A stretch of 64,000 nt of DNA from Akanthomyces muscarius (GCF_028009165.1 NC_079244.1:4464001-4528000), one strand, 5' to 3'; shown: positions 43,913 through 56,900, counted from the first letter of the stretch. Made by a program: numbers and translations. Notes: generated by a model from the sequence alone, not told the origin.

Positions 43913-46743
43913 ATGGATTCCCAGCAGAGCGACGATTACGGCACCCAGCAGCAGCCAGATTCCCCGCGAGCCTCGCGTCGGCCCTTTCACCGCCGACACC
44001 ACTCGACCGCCGAACCTAGCGAAATTTCTCCGTTGCTCACTACCTCTAGATCTCGCATACGTATAGATAATCGCGGTCGCTCCCCTAGACCTGCAGCCCG
44101 CCTTTCTCGACACCAAAGCTACACAGGTTCGTTGTCCCAATCGTCAGCTTTGATGCGAACGTAGTTGCTGACCAAAGCAGGGAGTCTTCGCGGAACCAGA
44201 CACCATAGTCGGCAACCCTCGTGGGGCCAGCGCCTTATCTCAGCTCTCGGTGAGGGCAGAAGCAGCTTGACCGAATCCAAAGGATCCATCTTCCCCGAAG
44301 AGCGTGTCTGGTACGATCAATTCACCAGTACTGACTGGGTTCACGATACTATTGCCGATTCGCACCGTGTCAAAGCTCTTCGTGCCCGAAAAGACTTTCG
44401 TGGCCGAATCTTGAACGCCTTGGATGGTGCACAAGGATGGTTTCTGAGTGCTTTGTGCGGTGTAATCATCGCCTTGATTGCATACGCTGTTGATGTCACG
44501 GAGTCTACAGTTTTTGACTTCAAAGATGGCTTCTGTGCCAGAGCCTGGTACTTAGACGAAAAGGTACGTTTCGTCTTCGTCACGCGGAAATCTGATGTAT
44601 CTAATGCCTCGACAGAAATGCTGCCCTAGAGGTGGCTGTGAAGATTGGAAAAGCTGGTCGCAAGCATTCAGAATCCACTCCATTGCAGCGCACTGGACCG
44701 ACTATCTCATCTATCTTTTCCTTGTCATCTCCCTGGCTACATTGTCCTGCTGGATCGCGCTTTGGACTAAAACGGTTGTCGCCTCGTCATATCAACTCAC
44801 TACTTTGGACGAAAATCTGGCCGCAGAGCAGCTGCCACAGCCAGCGACGGATGTCCAGGCGGACGATAGCGAGGGTGCAGCTCTTGAAGAAGATGCCTCG
44901 GAGCAGAATCCGCCTATGATTTACTACACTGCTGCAGGAAGTGGTGTTGCTGAAGTCCGTGTCATTCTGAGTGGGTTCGTTTTGCACGGATTCCTCGGTT
45001 TAAAGACACTCATTATCAAGATGATTGCGTTGGTGTTTTCAGTTTCTTCTGGGTTGAGCCTCGGTAAGGAGGGCCCTTACGTGCACATGGCCGCCTGTGT
45101 CGGAAATATTGCTTGTCGTCTCTTTTCAAAGTACGACCGCAACGACGCCAAGAGACGAGAGGTTCTTTCTGCAGCTGCCGCAGCTGGTGTGGCTGTTGCT
45201 TTTGGTGCTCCTCTTGGAGGAGTCTTGTTTGGTTTGGAGGAAGTCTCGTACTTTTTCCCTGCAAAGACTCTCTTCCGAACCTTTTTCTGTTGCATCGTTG
45301 CCGCCCTGTCACTCAAATTCCTTAACCCATACGGAACGCACAAGATTGTCATGTTTCAAGTTCGATACCTGGTCGACTGGGAATTCTTTGAGCTGGGCAC
45401 TTTTATCTTGGTGGGCATCCTTGGTGGTGCACTTGGTGCCTTGTTCATCAAAGCGTCCAAATATTGGGCTCAAACATTCCGTCGTCTCAAGGTGATAAAG
45501 AGGTATCCCATGTTCGAGGTTTTTCTCGTCGCATTGGTGACTGGGCTATTGAGCTACTGGAATGCATTGACTAAACTCCCCGTGGCAAAGCTGCTGCTCA
45601 ATCTCGCTTCTCCTTGCGACGACTCGACTGATGCGGATCGCGACGAGCTCGGCTTGTGCCCCAACTCCATCGATGACATTCCAGAGATCCTCAAGACTCT
45701 GCTGATCGCTTTCTTAATCAAGGGATTCTTGACTGTTATAACGTTTGGTATCAAGGTGCCTGCTGGTATATATATCCCATCTATGGTTGTTGGCGGTCTC
45801 ATGGGCCGCATGGTTGGCCACCTGGTGCAGTGGCTAGTTTTGGCGGTGCCAGACTGGACCATCTGGGGGAACTGCGCAACTGCGGCTGACGGAACCTGCA
45901 TTCAACCTGGTGTCTATGGGCTGATTGCGGCCGGCGCCACAATGTGTGGAGTGACGCGTCTATCAGTTACGCTGGCTGTCATTCTGTTTGAACTGACGGG
46001 TAGTTTGGACTATGTCCTTCCATTTTCGCTGACCATCTTGGTGGCCAAATGGACAGCTGACGCTATTGAGCCGAACAGCATCTATGTAAGAGGAGCTCTT
46101 GTTTGTGCTGTCTGCGGCGAGGAGCAGTTTGCTAACCATGTGCAGGATCTTCTTACTTCTATGAATGCCTACCCTTTCCTAGACAACAAGCATAAGCCTG
46201 TTTTTACAGGTACCTTGGCTGACATTATCACGCGATTTCGAAGGGAGAGAATTATCGACATCACCAACTCGCCACTTGTGGCAGCGACCAAGCTCAGATC
46301 AAAGTTGGAAATTTTGCATCGCGCTGGAGAATTGGATGGAGGACTGCCAATTGTGCGACACGACGTTCTGGTGGGATTGATCCCAGCGCCAGATTTGGAG
46401 TTTGCGCTCGACCAACTCGAGAACGAGACGGCCAACTTGTGTCTGATGGACCGAGTGCCAAGCATTGACGAGGACGAGGAAGACGCTGCGGATCCCACTG
46501 ACTTTACGCCGTATATTGACCCGGTATGTGACTTGACTGTTTGATTATATTTAATTTTTTGCTGATGGTGGCCAGGCCCCGGTGGTACTTGATCTGCGCT
46601 CTCCGACAGATCTTGTTTATGAATGCTTTGTGAAGCTTGGTCTTCGATACATTTGCGCGACTAAGGACGGACGATATGCAGGCATGATTCACAAGAAGAC
46701 ATTTGTGAGGCACATGCGAGAGAAGGAGGAGGAGCAGAGCTAG
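43913..46743 (+). CDS. gef1: CLC-type chloride channel / Cl-/H+ exchanger
   Basis: Endomembrane chloride transporter. Exons 43913-44126, 44181-44563, 44616-46523 and 46576-46743 give 890 residues. The N-terminal cytosolic part is Arg/Ser-rich with an acidic-cluster-type PLL motif (SEISPLLTT). Then come VWYDQFTSTDWVHDTIAD, the first membrane helices, and the signature blocks: GSGVAEVRVILSGFV, GKEGPYVHMA (carrying the gating Glu) and FGAPLGGVLFGLEE (the usual GxFxP in this position). GIYIPSMVVGGLMGR and YGLIAAGATMCGVTRLS follow. Two CBS domains end the protein, and the last exon supplies the second half of CBS2 (APVVLDLRSP). The selectivity element reads GSGVAE rather than GSGIPE. Confidence 0.95.
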
Positions 46744-48522
46744 AACAATGACAATTCAGGTGCAACACGAAGGAAGAGTGTGTATGTTGGGTTGTCGGGG
46801 TTGTCGCATGTGGACCCGGCTGTATTATTGCGAGTATTGGCATTTTAGCATTGCATGGCATAGGCCCGAGTATGCATTTTGAGATTGAACTACATCCTTT
46901 TTATCAGTCCACGAACCTTTTGGCGGCGGTGAAAGTGGTGATGAGACACGGGACCAGAGGTTGTAATGATTGTAAGAGTAGCGGTATAATGCCAGTGCGA
47001 CACGATTGCTGTTGGCCATGGTGCGCTGACATGAAACCTATCTTCCCTGTCGTCAAGTCATATGATCAGCCGGGCATGGGTGAGATGAGATTACTGCCGA
47101 CATCGGGCTGGGTGTTTTGTATCAGTTGCCATGGCCGCGATCCTTTGAATGCGGTCAAGGCTGAAAGTTTGAAGACATTTTTATACCAACCATGAAAAAA
47201 TAACAGATTTAAAATGTCGAAAAGTCGGAAGCACGGAAATCAAATTTATTGTAGTCATCGTGAGATAGGATGACACAGTTGGCCACGACAGCGTAATAAG
47301 ATCCCTGCTGATTAGCGCATCTGGATTCACCCCCAAGGAAACCCGTACCCACTGCAGACAGGCTGCAATGCACTAGTGCTGGCGGCTTATTACAACGTGG
47401 AACAGCGCCGGAGTAGAGCAGTAACTCCGGGCGGCGTAGCGTGGGTTGTATTTGAAGATGCTCGGGGTAGTGTACAGCGCAGGACTGTTGGGTTTGGAAC
47501 GACGAGAGAGAAGAAGAGAAAGAAAAAAAGACAGCGCATCGATGTTTACGGGTGCAAAAATCTAGAGTTGATCAATTTTATACCTGCACTCTGGGCATGG
47601 CAGTACCTACTGCACACAGCAACTTCAGCTGTAGTGATCTGACCTGAAGAGCGGCGGTGGCCTCGGCGTAGACTTGTGGCGGCCTCGGTGGCCGTGGAGC
47701 GCGTGATGGATCCCCCAGATGCGCTGTGGCTTGCAGCCTCCCCCAGAACAGGCCCCCCGAGCCCACTAAAAGGCCAAGCTTCCAGCACCCAGCGCGGGGT
47801 TTGGCCTGTCTTGCTTCTCCAACAGACCTCCACCACAAGCATCCACTGAGCTGTCCGGTGTGCCGCCCTCCGGCAGCCCAGCCGACCCAGCCAAAAACTG
47901 GTGATGAAGTGGGATGGATTTTTTTTCCAAAGCACACCAAAGTACCGGTCAGAGAGATTCGAGAGACAAAGGGGGCGCCCTACAGGAACAAGCACCCAAG
48001 GATAACGAGTGGCGGTCCCAGAATTACCCCACAAGACGTGCACCCGGTGAGCCGTTGGAATCCGTTCCAGACAATTAAAAGCTGTTTCCTTGCTGGGCCC
48101 TTTAATAAAAAAAGTCGTGCCTACCCCAACCCCTCCGCCGTCTCCGCCGGGTTTCCCTCCGGGTCTCGTCGTATCTGTCTCTCTCTCTCCTCCTACACTA
48201 TCTGCTCTTTTCCCTTTTCACATCCGCATTTACCTCTTTTCTTTTGCTTCTTACCAGAAAAAGACAGAGCGCGGCTTCTCCGTTGTGACTGAGCGAGAAG
48301 CATTGGTGCCGTCATCGCAATCCAGCCCAGGTAAGCTTGAACAGTCCGTTCCGGCGCCGCGCCCTCTCGTTTGTCGTCGCCCCTCCTCCAAGCCGGACCA
48401 TGACCTCGACACACCGCCTCAACAATTCGACTTGTCGCTAACATCAATTGTCTTTCCTTGTTCAACAGACACATTACCCTTCCATAAAAGATACCCCCCC
48501 CCCCCCTCTCCGTTCTCTCATT
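46744..48522. other. intergenic region between CLC and GABA transaminase, with leader intron
   Basis: No supported gene. Frames of 66-188 codons overlap on both strands and start mostly at non-ATG codons. The transaminase leader is CT-rich and probably has a 5'-UTR intron from 48331 (GTAAGC) to 48468 (TTCAACAG) with branch point GCTAACAT. A 14-base C run (48,494-48,507) lies just before the start codon. Confidence 0.6.
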
Positions 48523-50075
48523 ATGGCCGCCGCCATCAGATCTGCCGTAGGCCGAGGCTCCGTCGCCACCGGCCTGCGCGCCGCCGCCGCCGTCCCGGCC
48601 TCGATGCGCTTCGCCTCGTCCAAGAGCTTCTTCCCCAACGAGCCCGAGGCGCCCACCGTCAAGACGGCCGTTCCCGGCCCCAGCGGCAAAAAGGCCATCT
48701 CGGAGCTCGACCAGGTCTTTGACACGCGCAGCGTCAACTTTCTCGCCGACTACAACAAGAGCGTCGGCAACTACATTGCCGACCCCGATGGCAACATGAT
48801 GCTTGATGTGTACGTTGTCTCCGATCCTGCATTGCACAATTCCAAGCTAACAGAAAACGCCGTAGCTACGCTCAGATTGCCTCCATCCCCGTTGGCTACA
48901 ACAACGAGCACCTCGCCAAGGCCGCCTCCAGCCCGCAAATGGTCAATGCCCTCATCAACCGCCCGGCGCTGGGCAACTTCCCCTCGTCCGACTGGGGCGA
49001 GATTCTCAAGACGGGCATCCTCAAGGTCGCCCCCAAGGGCCTCAGCAACGTCTTCACCGCGCTCGCCGGCTCCGACGCCAACGAGCTCGCCTACAAGGCC
49101 GCCTTCATCTTCCGGCGCCAGCTCGAGCGCGGCGGGCCCGATGTCGAGTTCACCCCCGAAGAGATTGAATCATCCATGAACAACCAGGCGCCCGGCGCCG
49201 CGCAGCTGTCCATCCTGTCCTTCAAGACGGCCTTTCACGGCCGCCTCTTTGGCTCCCTCTCCACCACGCGCTCCAAGCCCATCCACAAGCTCGACATCCC
49301 GGCCTTTGACTGGCCGCAGGCCGCCTTCCCGCAGCTCAAGTACCCGCTCGAGGAGCACGTCGAGGAGAACCGCAAGGCCGAGCAGGCGTCCCTCGACGAG
49401 GTCGAGCACCTGATCCAGCACTGGCACCTGCCGCCCGCCGCCGTCATGGTCGAGCCCATCCAGTCCGAGGGCGGCGACAACCACGCCTCGCCCGAGTTCT
49501 TCCAGAAGCTGCGTGCCCTCACCCGCAAGCACAACGTCCTCCTCATCGCCGACGAGGTCCAGACCGGCGTCGGCGCCACCGGCAAGTTCTGGGCCCACGA
49601 GCACTGGAATCTCCAGGACCCCCCGGACATGGTCACCTTTTCAAAGAAGGCCCAGACCGCCGGCTACTACTACGCCTCGCACGCCCTGCGGCCCAACAAG
49701 GCCTACCGCCAGTTCAACACCTGGATGGGCGACCCCGCGCGCGCCATGATCTTCCGCGCCATCATCGAGGAGGTCGAGCGCCTCGACCTCGTCAACCACA
49801 CCGCCCGCGTCGGCGACTACCTCTACGGCAAGATCGAGGCCCTCGCGAAGCAGCACCCCGAGCACTTCAAGAACCTCCGCGGCAAGGGCCAGGGCACCTT
49901 CATCGCCTTTGACAGCCCCAAGCGCGACCAGTTCCTGGCAAAGGCCAAGGAGTTTGGCATCAACATCGGTGGCTCCGGCGCCTCCGCCGTGCGTCTCCGC
50001 CCCATGCTGACGCTGCAGGAGCACCACTGCGACATTCTCGTCGAGGCCATGGAGAAGATTGTCAAGGCTCTGTAA
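48523..50075 (+). CDS. uga1: 4-aminobutyrate aminotransferase, mitochondrial
   Basis: Class-III PLP enzyme converting GABA and 2-oxoglutarate to succinate semialdehyde and glutamate (GABA shunt). Exons 48523-48809 and 48866-50075 (GTACGT..CGTAG) give 498 residues. The first 32 residues are Ala/Arg/Ser-rich with no acids (AAAIRSAVGRGSVATGLRAA), a mitochondrial presequence pattern. Seen: YNNEHLAKAASSPQM, GSDANELAYKAAF, AFHGRLFGSLSTTRS, VEPIQSEGGDNHAS, LIADEVQTGVGATGKFWAHE and TFSKKAQTAGYYY, whose Lys pair (about 356-357) holds the PLP lysine, then TWMGDPARA. Length agrees with fungal GABA-T. The gene is very GC-rich, with strong C bias at third positions. Confidence 0.96.
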
Positions 50076-50425
50076 ATGTACATGGGAGGGCAGAGAATCG
50101 ATTCCATCCAGTCTCTCTCTCATATGAGAAGGACAGGATGTGCGTGGACTTTTGTTTTGTTTGGAGTTTTTATTTATTTATATAGCATTGTGCGAGTATG
50201 GGAACAGAAAGCCATGTCTTTTGATTTTAATGCGAGAAAAGAAGAGGCTCGAAATGGTATCAGGAAAAACATGTCGAGCTGTGAATTTACCACTAAACAA
50301 ACGTCTGCGACATGCCCCCGCCCTTGTTTCTCGTGAAATCACACGGCGAGTGTACCGGGTAGCAGGGCGCTAGCTACGTCCAGTTCATTTGCAAAGTCAT
50401 TATCAGACACGTTGTGAAGATGCTA

Positions 50426-50482
50426 ACGTCGGCCACCCCCTGCGGAGCACCCCCACTTGGGAGCACCCTTTTTACACCAAAA
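50426..50482 (+). repeat. left 57-bp terminal inverted repeat of the MITE
   Basis: Perfect inverted match to 51177-51233. It contains an internal pair of similar GAGCACCC words. Confidence 0.93.
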
Positions 50483-51176
50483 AAGTGCTTTTTATAGAGA
50501 TTATATATTATTATTAAAAATAATAGTAGAGCTATTAAAAATATAGTAAAATACTTTATAGTATTTTTAGTCTAACTTATAGTTTTTGAGTTTATAATTA
50601 AATCTTAATATATTAAAACTATTAGTTAAATTTAAAGAATATTAATTACTAGTAATTTACTAGTAAAACTTTAATAATTTTTATCTAATTAAAGAAAATA
50701 CCTATAATAATAGAAAAATAATAGATAATTTCTTTAAAAATTAAATAAACTTATATTTTAAAGTTGAAATATATATTACTTTATAGAAAACTTTTTATTT
50801 AAAAAAAATATTAATAGCCCCCTCTTTTTTTATTTCTTTAGATAAAAACTTATATATTATATAAAATTTAAACATTATTATTTAATAGTTTAATAGTACT
50901 AACTATATAGTTAAATATATTTTTTAAATATTAATAAGTATTTTAATCAAATAGTTATTTAAGATTTTAAAATGTTAAGAAAGTACTAGTAATCTCTTAT
51001 TAATCCTTAACGTTTTTACACCCTTAACTTTAATATTTTCTAGATTTAGTAAATAATTATTTATTAATAGAAACTAAGTAAAAGGGATTTTATTAAGTAC
51101 TTATTTAAATATTAAGATTTCATATATAATATTACACTTAAGTGGGGTGGTTTTATTAGCTACTAAAAAGGTAGTG

Positions 51177-51233
51177 TTTTGGTGTAAAAAGGGTGCTCCC
51201 AAGTGGGGGTGCTCCGCAGGGGGTGGCCGACGT
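51177..51233 (-). repeat. right 57-bp terminal inverted repeat of the MITE
   Basis: Perfect inverted match to 50426-50482. It is followed directly by TA. Confidence 0.93.
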
Positions 51234-51494
51234 TAGTTTTCGTAAATCAAAAAGCAGTGTATCTTGTCTATCTTGTTTATATATATTGAACCAAAAAGAA
51301 ATTCCAAGCGCAATGCGCACAGAACAGCCACCAAGATAGTTTCATGTCGCGACATGCGTAAGCTAGATCCAAAAATCAAAGACCGTGACGCCGCCCAATG
51401 CCGGACTGTAAAACAAAAGCGTAAAGGGGAGGCGCACAAAAAGATGTCATACCAAATTAAAATAATCGTAAATCAAACTTTCAAAAGAACCATA

Positions 51495-52411
51495 TTAGTT
51501 TTCCTCCCTCGACTTTGGAGTGGCCATGATGTCGCCAACAGGGGGCAACCTGTCTGGTGGTGTGCTCTCTCGCCGCCTTTTCCTGTACAAAGGGGCTGGT
51601 TCCGGCGACTGCCTATGCAAATGGCGTGGATCCTGAATTTGCATCGACGGAGTAAGTGGCTGCGAAGAATAGTACATCGCAGGCTGGTAAATATGTTGCT
51701 GCTGCAGCTGCTGGTCCACGGGCGGACGCGGCATGAGATGTTGCGGCAACAGTGGTCGCAGCTCTCGCTTGGCCCGGTCTGCTCTGGACGGACGGCCGCG
51801 CTTCTTAGGCGGCGGCTTTGACGCCTCCGCAGCTCCTTGTCTGGACTTGGTACGCGGACTCCCATTGGCTGGTATGGTGACGGCCGTTGTCGTCGTAGAT
51901 GGCCCTGGCATGAGGCCGTTTGACATTGGGCGCGGTAATATAGAGGATGATCCTTGGTAGGATGGGGGATGAGGCGGATGGATGGATGGTTGTAGTGTGG
52001 GTGGCGACCTCATCGCTTGGCTGATGGATGGATAGTCGCCGTGACTGCTGCCAGACGAGTTTCGCTCTCGACTGTGGTAAGGGCCAGAAAGCTGTTTCGT
52101 CGCGACCATGCATTCGTTCACATTACGACCTATGGCAAAGTGTCAGCAACCAGACGGCTGCGTAATGTAAAATAGTGTTCGGTAGGCAACTTACCTCGCG
52201 GCAGCTGCATATTCAACCAATCTGGGACGATGCCGTGGTGTTTGACAAAACATTCCAGTTGGTAAACGTCGACTGAGCTAGTTTTGATCATCTCGGCGAG
52301 AACAAACCTCTGCGAAAAAAAAATTAGCTTACGAATAGCCCTAGTCTGGTGATGAAACAAAACATTCATGGGTCGACTTACATGCTCTTTGCTTGTGAAT
52401 GGGCCGTCCAT
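51495..52411 (-). CDS. AT-hook protein with conserved N-terminal fungal domain
   Basis: Probable nuclear DNA-binding protein of unknown role. Exons 52411-52382 (10 codons), 52309-52195 and 52129-51495, with introns GTAAGT..TTCGCAG and GTAAGT..CATAG, give 259 residues. The compact N-terminus (MDGPFTSKEH joined to RFVLAEMIKTSSVDV, FVKHHGIVPDWLNMQLPRGR, NVNECM) resembles a short helical domain seen in many Sordariomycete proteins. The remainder is Pro/Ser/Gln-rich and disordered, with one AT-hook (PPKKRGRPSRAD) near residue 155 and a basic patch (LYRKRRRES) near the end. The two short exons are supported by frame and splice motifs only. The 3' end lies 260 bp from the MITE. Confidence 0.8.
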
Positions 52412-55400
52412 CTCACGGAAAGGGTTCTGCTCCTTGACAGAAGATCCTAACAGCGAAAAGAGAATAGACCGGGAGAAACGACGTGACTTCGTCGGTAGCG
52501 AGGCATCGGGAGCCAAATATAAATCGTAAAAGAGGAAGCGCTTCCGTAGCACTCGGGGCGAAGAAGAGGTACGAACGTGGAGAGCGTCGCAAAAGAGTGA
52601 AAAGAAGAATGAAAAGCAAGTTCTCTATTGACACGATCCCACCCTCATATATTCTCTTGATATTGCCAGCTGCGGGTACTCCAGTCAGATGTGTGCAGAC
52701 TGGCGCGGGGTGAACGTGACGCGCAAGGTCGGCTGGTAGTTGTATCTGCAGGACGGACCAACTACACCAACCAGAAAGGAACGGCTCCTTCAAGCGAGCG
52801 TTGTGGCAGCACCATGAAAATTCCACTGGAAGCCTTGTTCTGTTTGCTATTCTCTGCGAAGGTCGTACGCCGAGCGTGCAGGTTGCGCCGCACTTGTACT
52901 ACCTGGCAGGCGGGTGCTGACGTTGGTTGCCTAACAGTAGCCGTCTGTTAGGGTCCTTGTTGAACGGTGGCCGCTCACAAGATCGCAGCGGGTGTAAGTC
53001 TGCGAAACGATAAAAATCGTCGTCGAGTATCGTTCGGTGTAAGGGTAAAAGTTCCGAGGGGACCCCGGAAAGAAGAGAAAAAAAAGAAAAGAAAGGGTAG
53101 GTTTGGCACTTGGCCGCGGGTTGTGGCCTCGACGTGCTTCTAAAGGCCCGTGGCCGGTCTCTTCGCGGCGTGAACTGGCCGCGAGGCCCTTCTCCGGGAA
53201 GCCCAAAAATAAAGACTTTGAGTCGTCGTCGATGGCCCCAGCGTTTCGCTAAAGACAACCAAAAGCGGACAAAGAAGAAGGAATATAAGACATCCACCGA
53301 GGCGGCGCTATACTAACATGATACAAGACATCGGCAGCAGCGGCGAGAGGGAAAGGAAAGAAAAGAAGGACGACGGGCGGCAAACCATCTACTAGCCCTC
53401 CCTCTGTGTGTGTGGATGGCTGCTGGCACATCATGTTCGAAATGGACCACTCCTCCCTTTCATTGGCACGCTGACTGCGGTGTCTGCGGTATGCCGACCT
53501 CTGGCACTGCCGCCACCACACAAGCTTCGATCCCTTGACAGCCCAGATACACTACACCAAGGCAGTACGGGGAGCACATGATGGCGATGACGGCAGCCCA
53601 CCAGTCCCACTGGTGCAGTGCCCAGAAAACGGGCCTGCCGCACCCCCTCCCCTCCATTTCTTCTCTTCTCGCCGCCCCAGTTCGAGTTTCGCCCCTTCTT
53701 GTTAGCGGGCGGCATCGGGCCTTGTTCCGGTGGTTGGTTGGTGAGCCGTCGCGCGGGATGGGGCCAAGAGTTTTGTCATAGTTTCTCTGAGTGGTTGAAG
53801 CGGCCCGTCCACCAAGAACGCTTCGCTGATGCATCGAGCCGGATCAGCTGAACGTCTAGTCTCCTTTTTGTGGAGGCAGCCCAAGAGGGAGCGCATATGC
53901 CCTGTCGAGCTGTGGGAGGCTTGGTTTGGTTCCAAGTCACTGCGCTACCCGCTCTGCAAGGTACACACGATGATACCCGTTTAGCGCACGACAAGACACC
54001 TGGGCACACACCCCCCTCTTGCTGCCCTCGAACCAAGCAGTTGGCAAACAAGCACGCAAGTCAGGCAACACCAGCACCGAGAGGCCCTTTTAACACTTGT
54101 GCAACTTGTGCGAGACAGACATATGGCGGTCGTGGCGCGTGCAGCCACCCTGGTTTGCCTGTCAGGCTGTACTTCCCGTTCATGTTCCGGCGCGACATTG
54201 CTGTTAGGCCGAATAAGACCGTCAGGCTGTTCGGTGAGACGGGAGGATCTTGGCCTTTGCCAAAGACAGATCGACGGCCAAGGTCTCCGTACATTGGCGG
54301 AGCATGGAGGCATTGCAAGAGTCTGCTTGGCTGCCTCTATCTTGCTCCTTCTCTCGTAAAGTGCGGGGGGCCGCTGGACAAGGATGCGACAGGTGTGGCT
54401 GCTAGCGACCCGCTCCTGGTGCAAGTGGAAGAAGTTGAGGAAGTGGTTTTGGTGTGGACATGATCGAGTCCGCGTGGTACCAGTGCCAGTAATGGTAGTG
54501 CCACCGTTCGCTAGGCGTGCTTTTTCCAACTCTGGGCGTCTTGTTCAGCTATCGAGTTACTGACTCGGTAAGCAAGGTTTGGGCTGTGTTTTTTCTCTTC
54601 ATAAAATAGTAGGGAAAAGGAACAGGTGCATGACGCTTGTCTGCACAAAGATGATGCGCGGCACACCCTCCCCCCACGTTAGTTAGATCCGTTGACGCTT
54701 GCTAGCGTAGACAGCTGCATCGATGAGCATTGACGTGCAGCTGCACAGTACTGGTATGCAGTTGGCAGCGAGCAGCCAGCGCCAGCCACCGTCCTGTGCA
54801 GGCAGCAGGGTCATTGTTGGTGCGGCGTGACAAGGCGTCTTGTCTCATCTGGCACCAGGTTGTGCTCGCCCGATGTCCTGTACCAAAATAGTGCTCGAAG
54901 CCTCTGCTTGCATAAAGACGCTGCGCGCTCCACCGGCTGTCTCAGAGGGCCAACTGTGAATAAAACCCCTGACTCGGGCTGCGGAATGAAAAGCTGAGCG
55001 ATTGTGCGAAAAGACGGCCCTAATCTTCCCTTGGTTCGCTGCGCAGACGGCCTGGAGCGATACGAAGGCGCAAAGCAGGTTAGCATGTCCGCGTGACCGT
55101 GTTTGCCTTGGTTGGCGGAGCCTCTCCTGTCAGTGTGGCATCCATCCTTGCTGGGGCCGGGCACCTCGTGCTCACACAGTTTCTGTCGGTTGATAGTATT
55201 TGATGACTCCCTTTCTGCGGACACACCGACCGCTGCCTGCCTGCCAATCAACGGGCACGTCCTGTCGCCGGGGCAGTTTTGCGCAGGACGAGCAGAGGCA
55301 CGGCAGTGGCGACCTTGCAACGGGCTGCAAACAGGTGACAAGGCTGGTGGAGAGAAGAGACATGCATCACACATATTCGCATCGGCCCTTGCCTTGCGGG

Positions 55401-56900
55401 CTCGCGGGCTTGGAGGCGGCCCCTCACGTCGAGAGCACCGGGGCCCAGTGTCTCTGCTGTCGCATCTGGTGAGGCATTGTCCTCTCTGCACCTGCCTTTT
55501 ACATGATGCACATCCGTCTGCTGGCACTGACGGACCGTCTGACTCTTATATAGCGAATCTGGCTTACACCGACTTGAACCAAGGACATGCACAATGTGCT
55601 GGCAGGAGACGGCTGCCCCACCGGTACTCATGCTTGACTGTTGAATTAGGCTCGCGACGAGGGTGAGCCCAACGCTGTGCAACGGGCCGGGAATTTTGTA
55701 CTGGTGTGCGCTGCTGAGAGCCGGCTAGAGGGCCTTGGGCTGGGATTGTTTCCTTTCTGTGGCTGCATGCTTAGCGTCGCTTTAGTTGTGCCATGATCTG
55801 CTCCGGCCTGGCACGACTGACAGCAGCGAACTAGTGGAACACTACAGATTGGGCCAAGATTGTCTTCCAGAGATGATTGGCGGCAAGGCCTCGAGTGGGC
55901 TTGGATTGAGAAGCGAATGGATGCCCAGCATTGGGCTAGCAACTGGAAGGAGGAAGAGTGCCAGTAGCAGGTCCATCATCTCTGCCCGAATCCGCTTCGA
56001 TCTGGTGTGATGCCTACATCTGTTTCTTTGTCTTCCGATCCACCAATGAGACATTTCCAGCGGAGAATGCGATTCTGTTCGTGCAGTGTCTGTCTTGGAG
56101 GTTATTATACCCGACTGCCTATAGCAGAATGGCAAGGGTAGGGTAGGTATCTTGGCTGCCGCGTCTGGGGACGGGCACAGCGTTGCACTGCACATGGCAG
56201 ACGGATGTGACAGTTTGCTTTGTTCAGACGATTATGCGGGAAGAGACAACACAACACTCCAGCAGCCGCCTGCTCGGTTCTTGTAAATGATGTTGAAACG
56301 TCTTGATGGCGTAACTACCTAAGGTAAGGAAGGTATTTAGAGATGCAGTGGCTGATGAATCGGCAGCACGGCCCTAAGAATTTCCGAGTCGCGCCGGTGC
56401 GGTGCGCTAACTAAGTTACCTACTGCTAACTTTACGGCGGCGGGCAGACACCAACACCAGACTGTCTGTACCCCAGCTTTTGGGCTGGCCTCATCTTGAA
56501 AAGAACAGCGCCCCTGCGCGAGCCAATTTGCGCAATCAGAGCCTGCGACCAATTTTACGCTTGCGCATTCATATTTGTTTCTGTCTCTCTTGGGCAGTGC
56601 TGCGACGCAACATTGCCAGCCATTGACTCGGTCGGCACATCTCAGACTGCAGAGGAAGCACTGCTCCGCATAGCGCCGTCTGGAACTAGCGACTTTTGCC
56701 TCCCCTCCAAACTGCACCATTGATCGCCTGCAGTGCTCGCGAGCCGCCTCTGCCACCCGCATACCCATTCGTGCGGCACGACTTTTTTCTACATCGACGC
56801 GACCACACACGCGCACCCATATACGTCTCTGCGCCAATCCATCGCTATTCCTGCATTCGGCGCCTCGATTTCCCATCACCGGCCCCCCGTCAATGTGGTT
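52412..56900. other. 4.5-kb divergent non-coding region between the AT-hook gene and SET2
   Basis: No gene supported. Frames of up to 238 codons occur on both strands at once (54811-55527 minus, 55103-55666 plus). They have Cys/Arg/Pro-rich compositions typical of chance GC-rich frames and no domain. I saw no tRNA-like or repeat structure beyond short microsatellites. Two long promoters, or an unrecognised non-coding transcript, are possible. Confidence 0.5.

Larger units (their letters stand above)
50426..51233. mobile_element. 808-bp miniature inverted-repeat transposable element with TA target duplication
   Basis: The ends are perfect inverted repeats of 57 bp: left 50426-50482, beginning ACGTCGGCCACCCC, and right 51177-51233, ending in the exact reverse complement. 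Each end is directly flanked by TA (50424-50425 and 51234-51235), the target duplication of Tc1/mariner/pogo-type elements. The ends are GC-rich. The inner 694 bp are extremely AT-rich, without any frame over 60 codons, so the element is non-autonomous. Internal sequence continues weakly symmetric for some bases past the repeat. Family assignment beyond the TA-duplicating superfamily is not possible from this copy alone. Confidence 0.93.
50076..51494. other. intergenic region holding a MITE
   Basis: GABA-T 3' region to about 50,423, then the 808-bp inverted-repeat element (own entry), then the 3' region of the minus-strand AT-hook gene from 51,236. No gene seen. Confidence 0.65.

Noticed and set aside
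54811..55666. Overlapping 238- and 187-codon frames on opposite strands
   Set aside because: GC-rich frames mirror each other, and the Cys/Arg/Pro-rich content lacks any domain.
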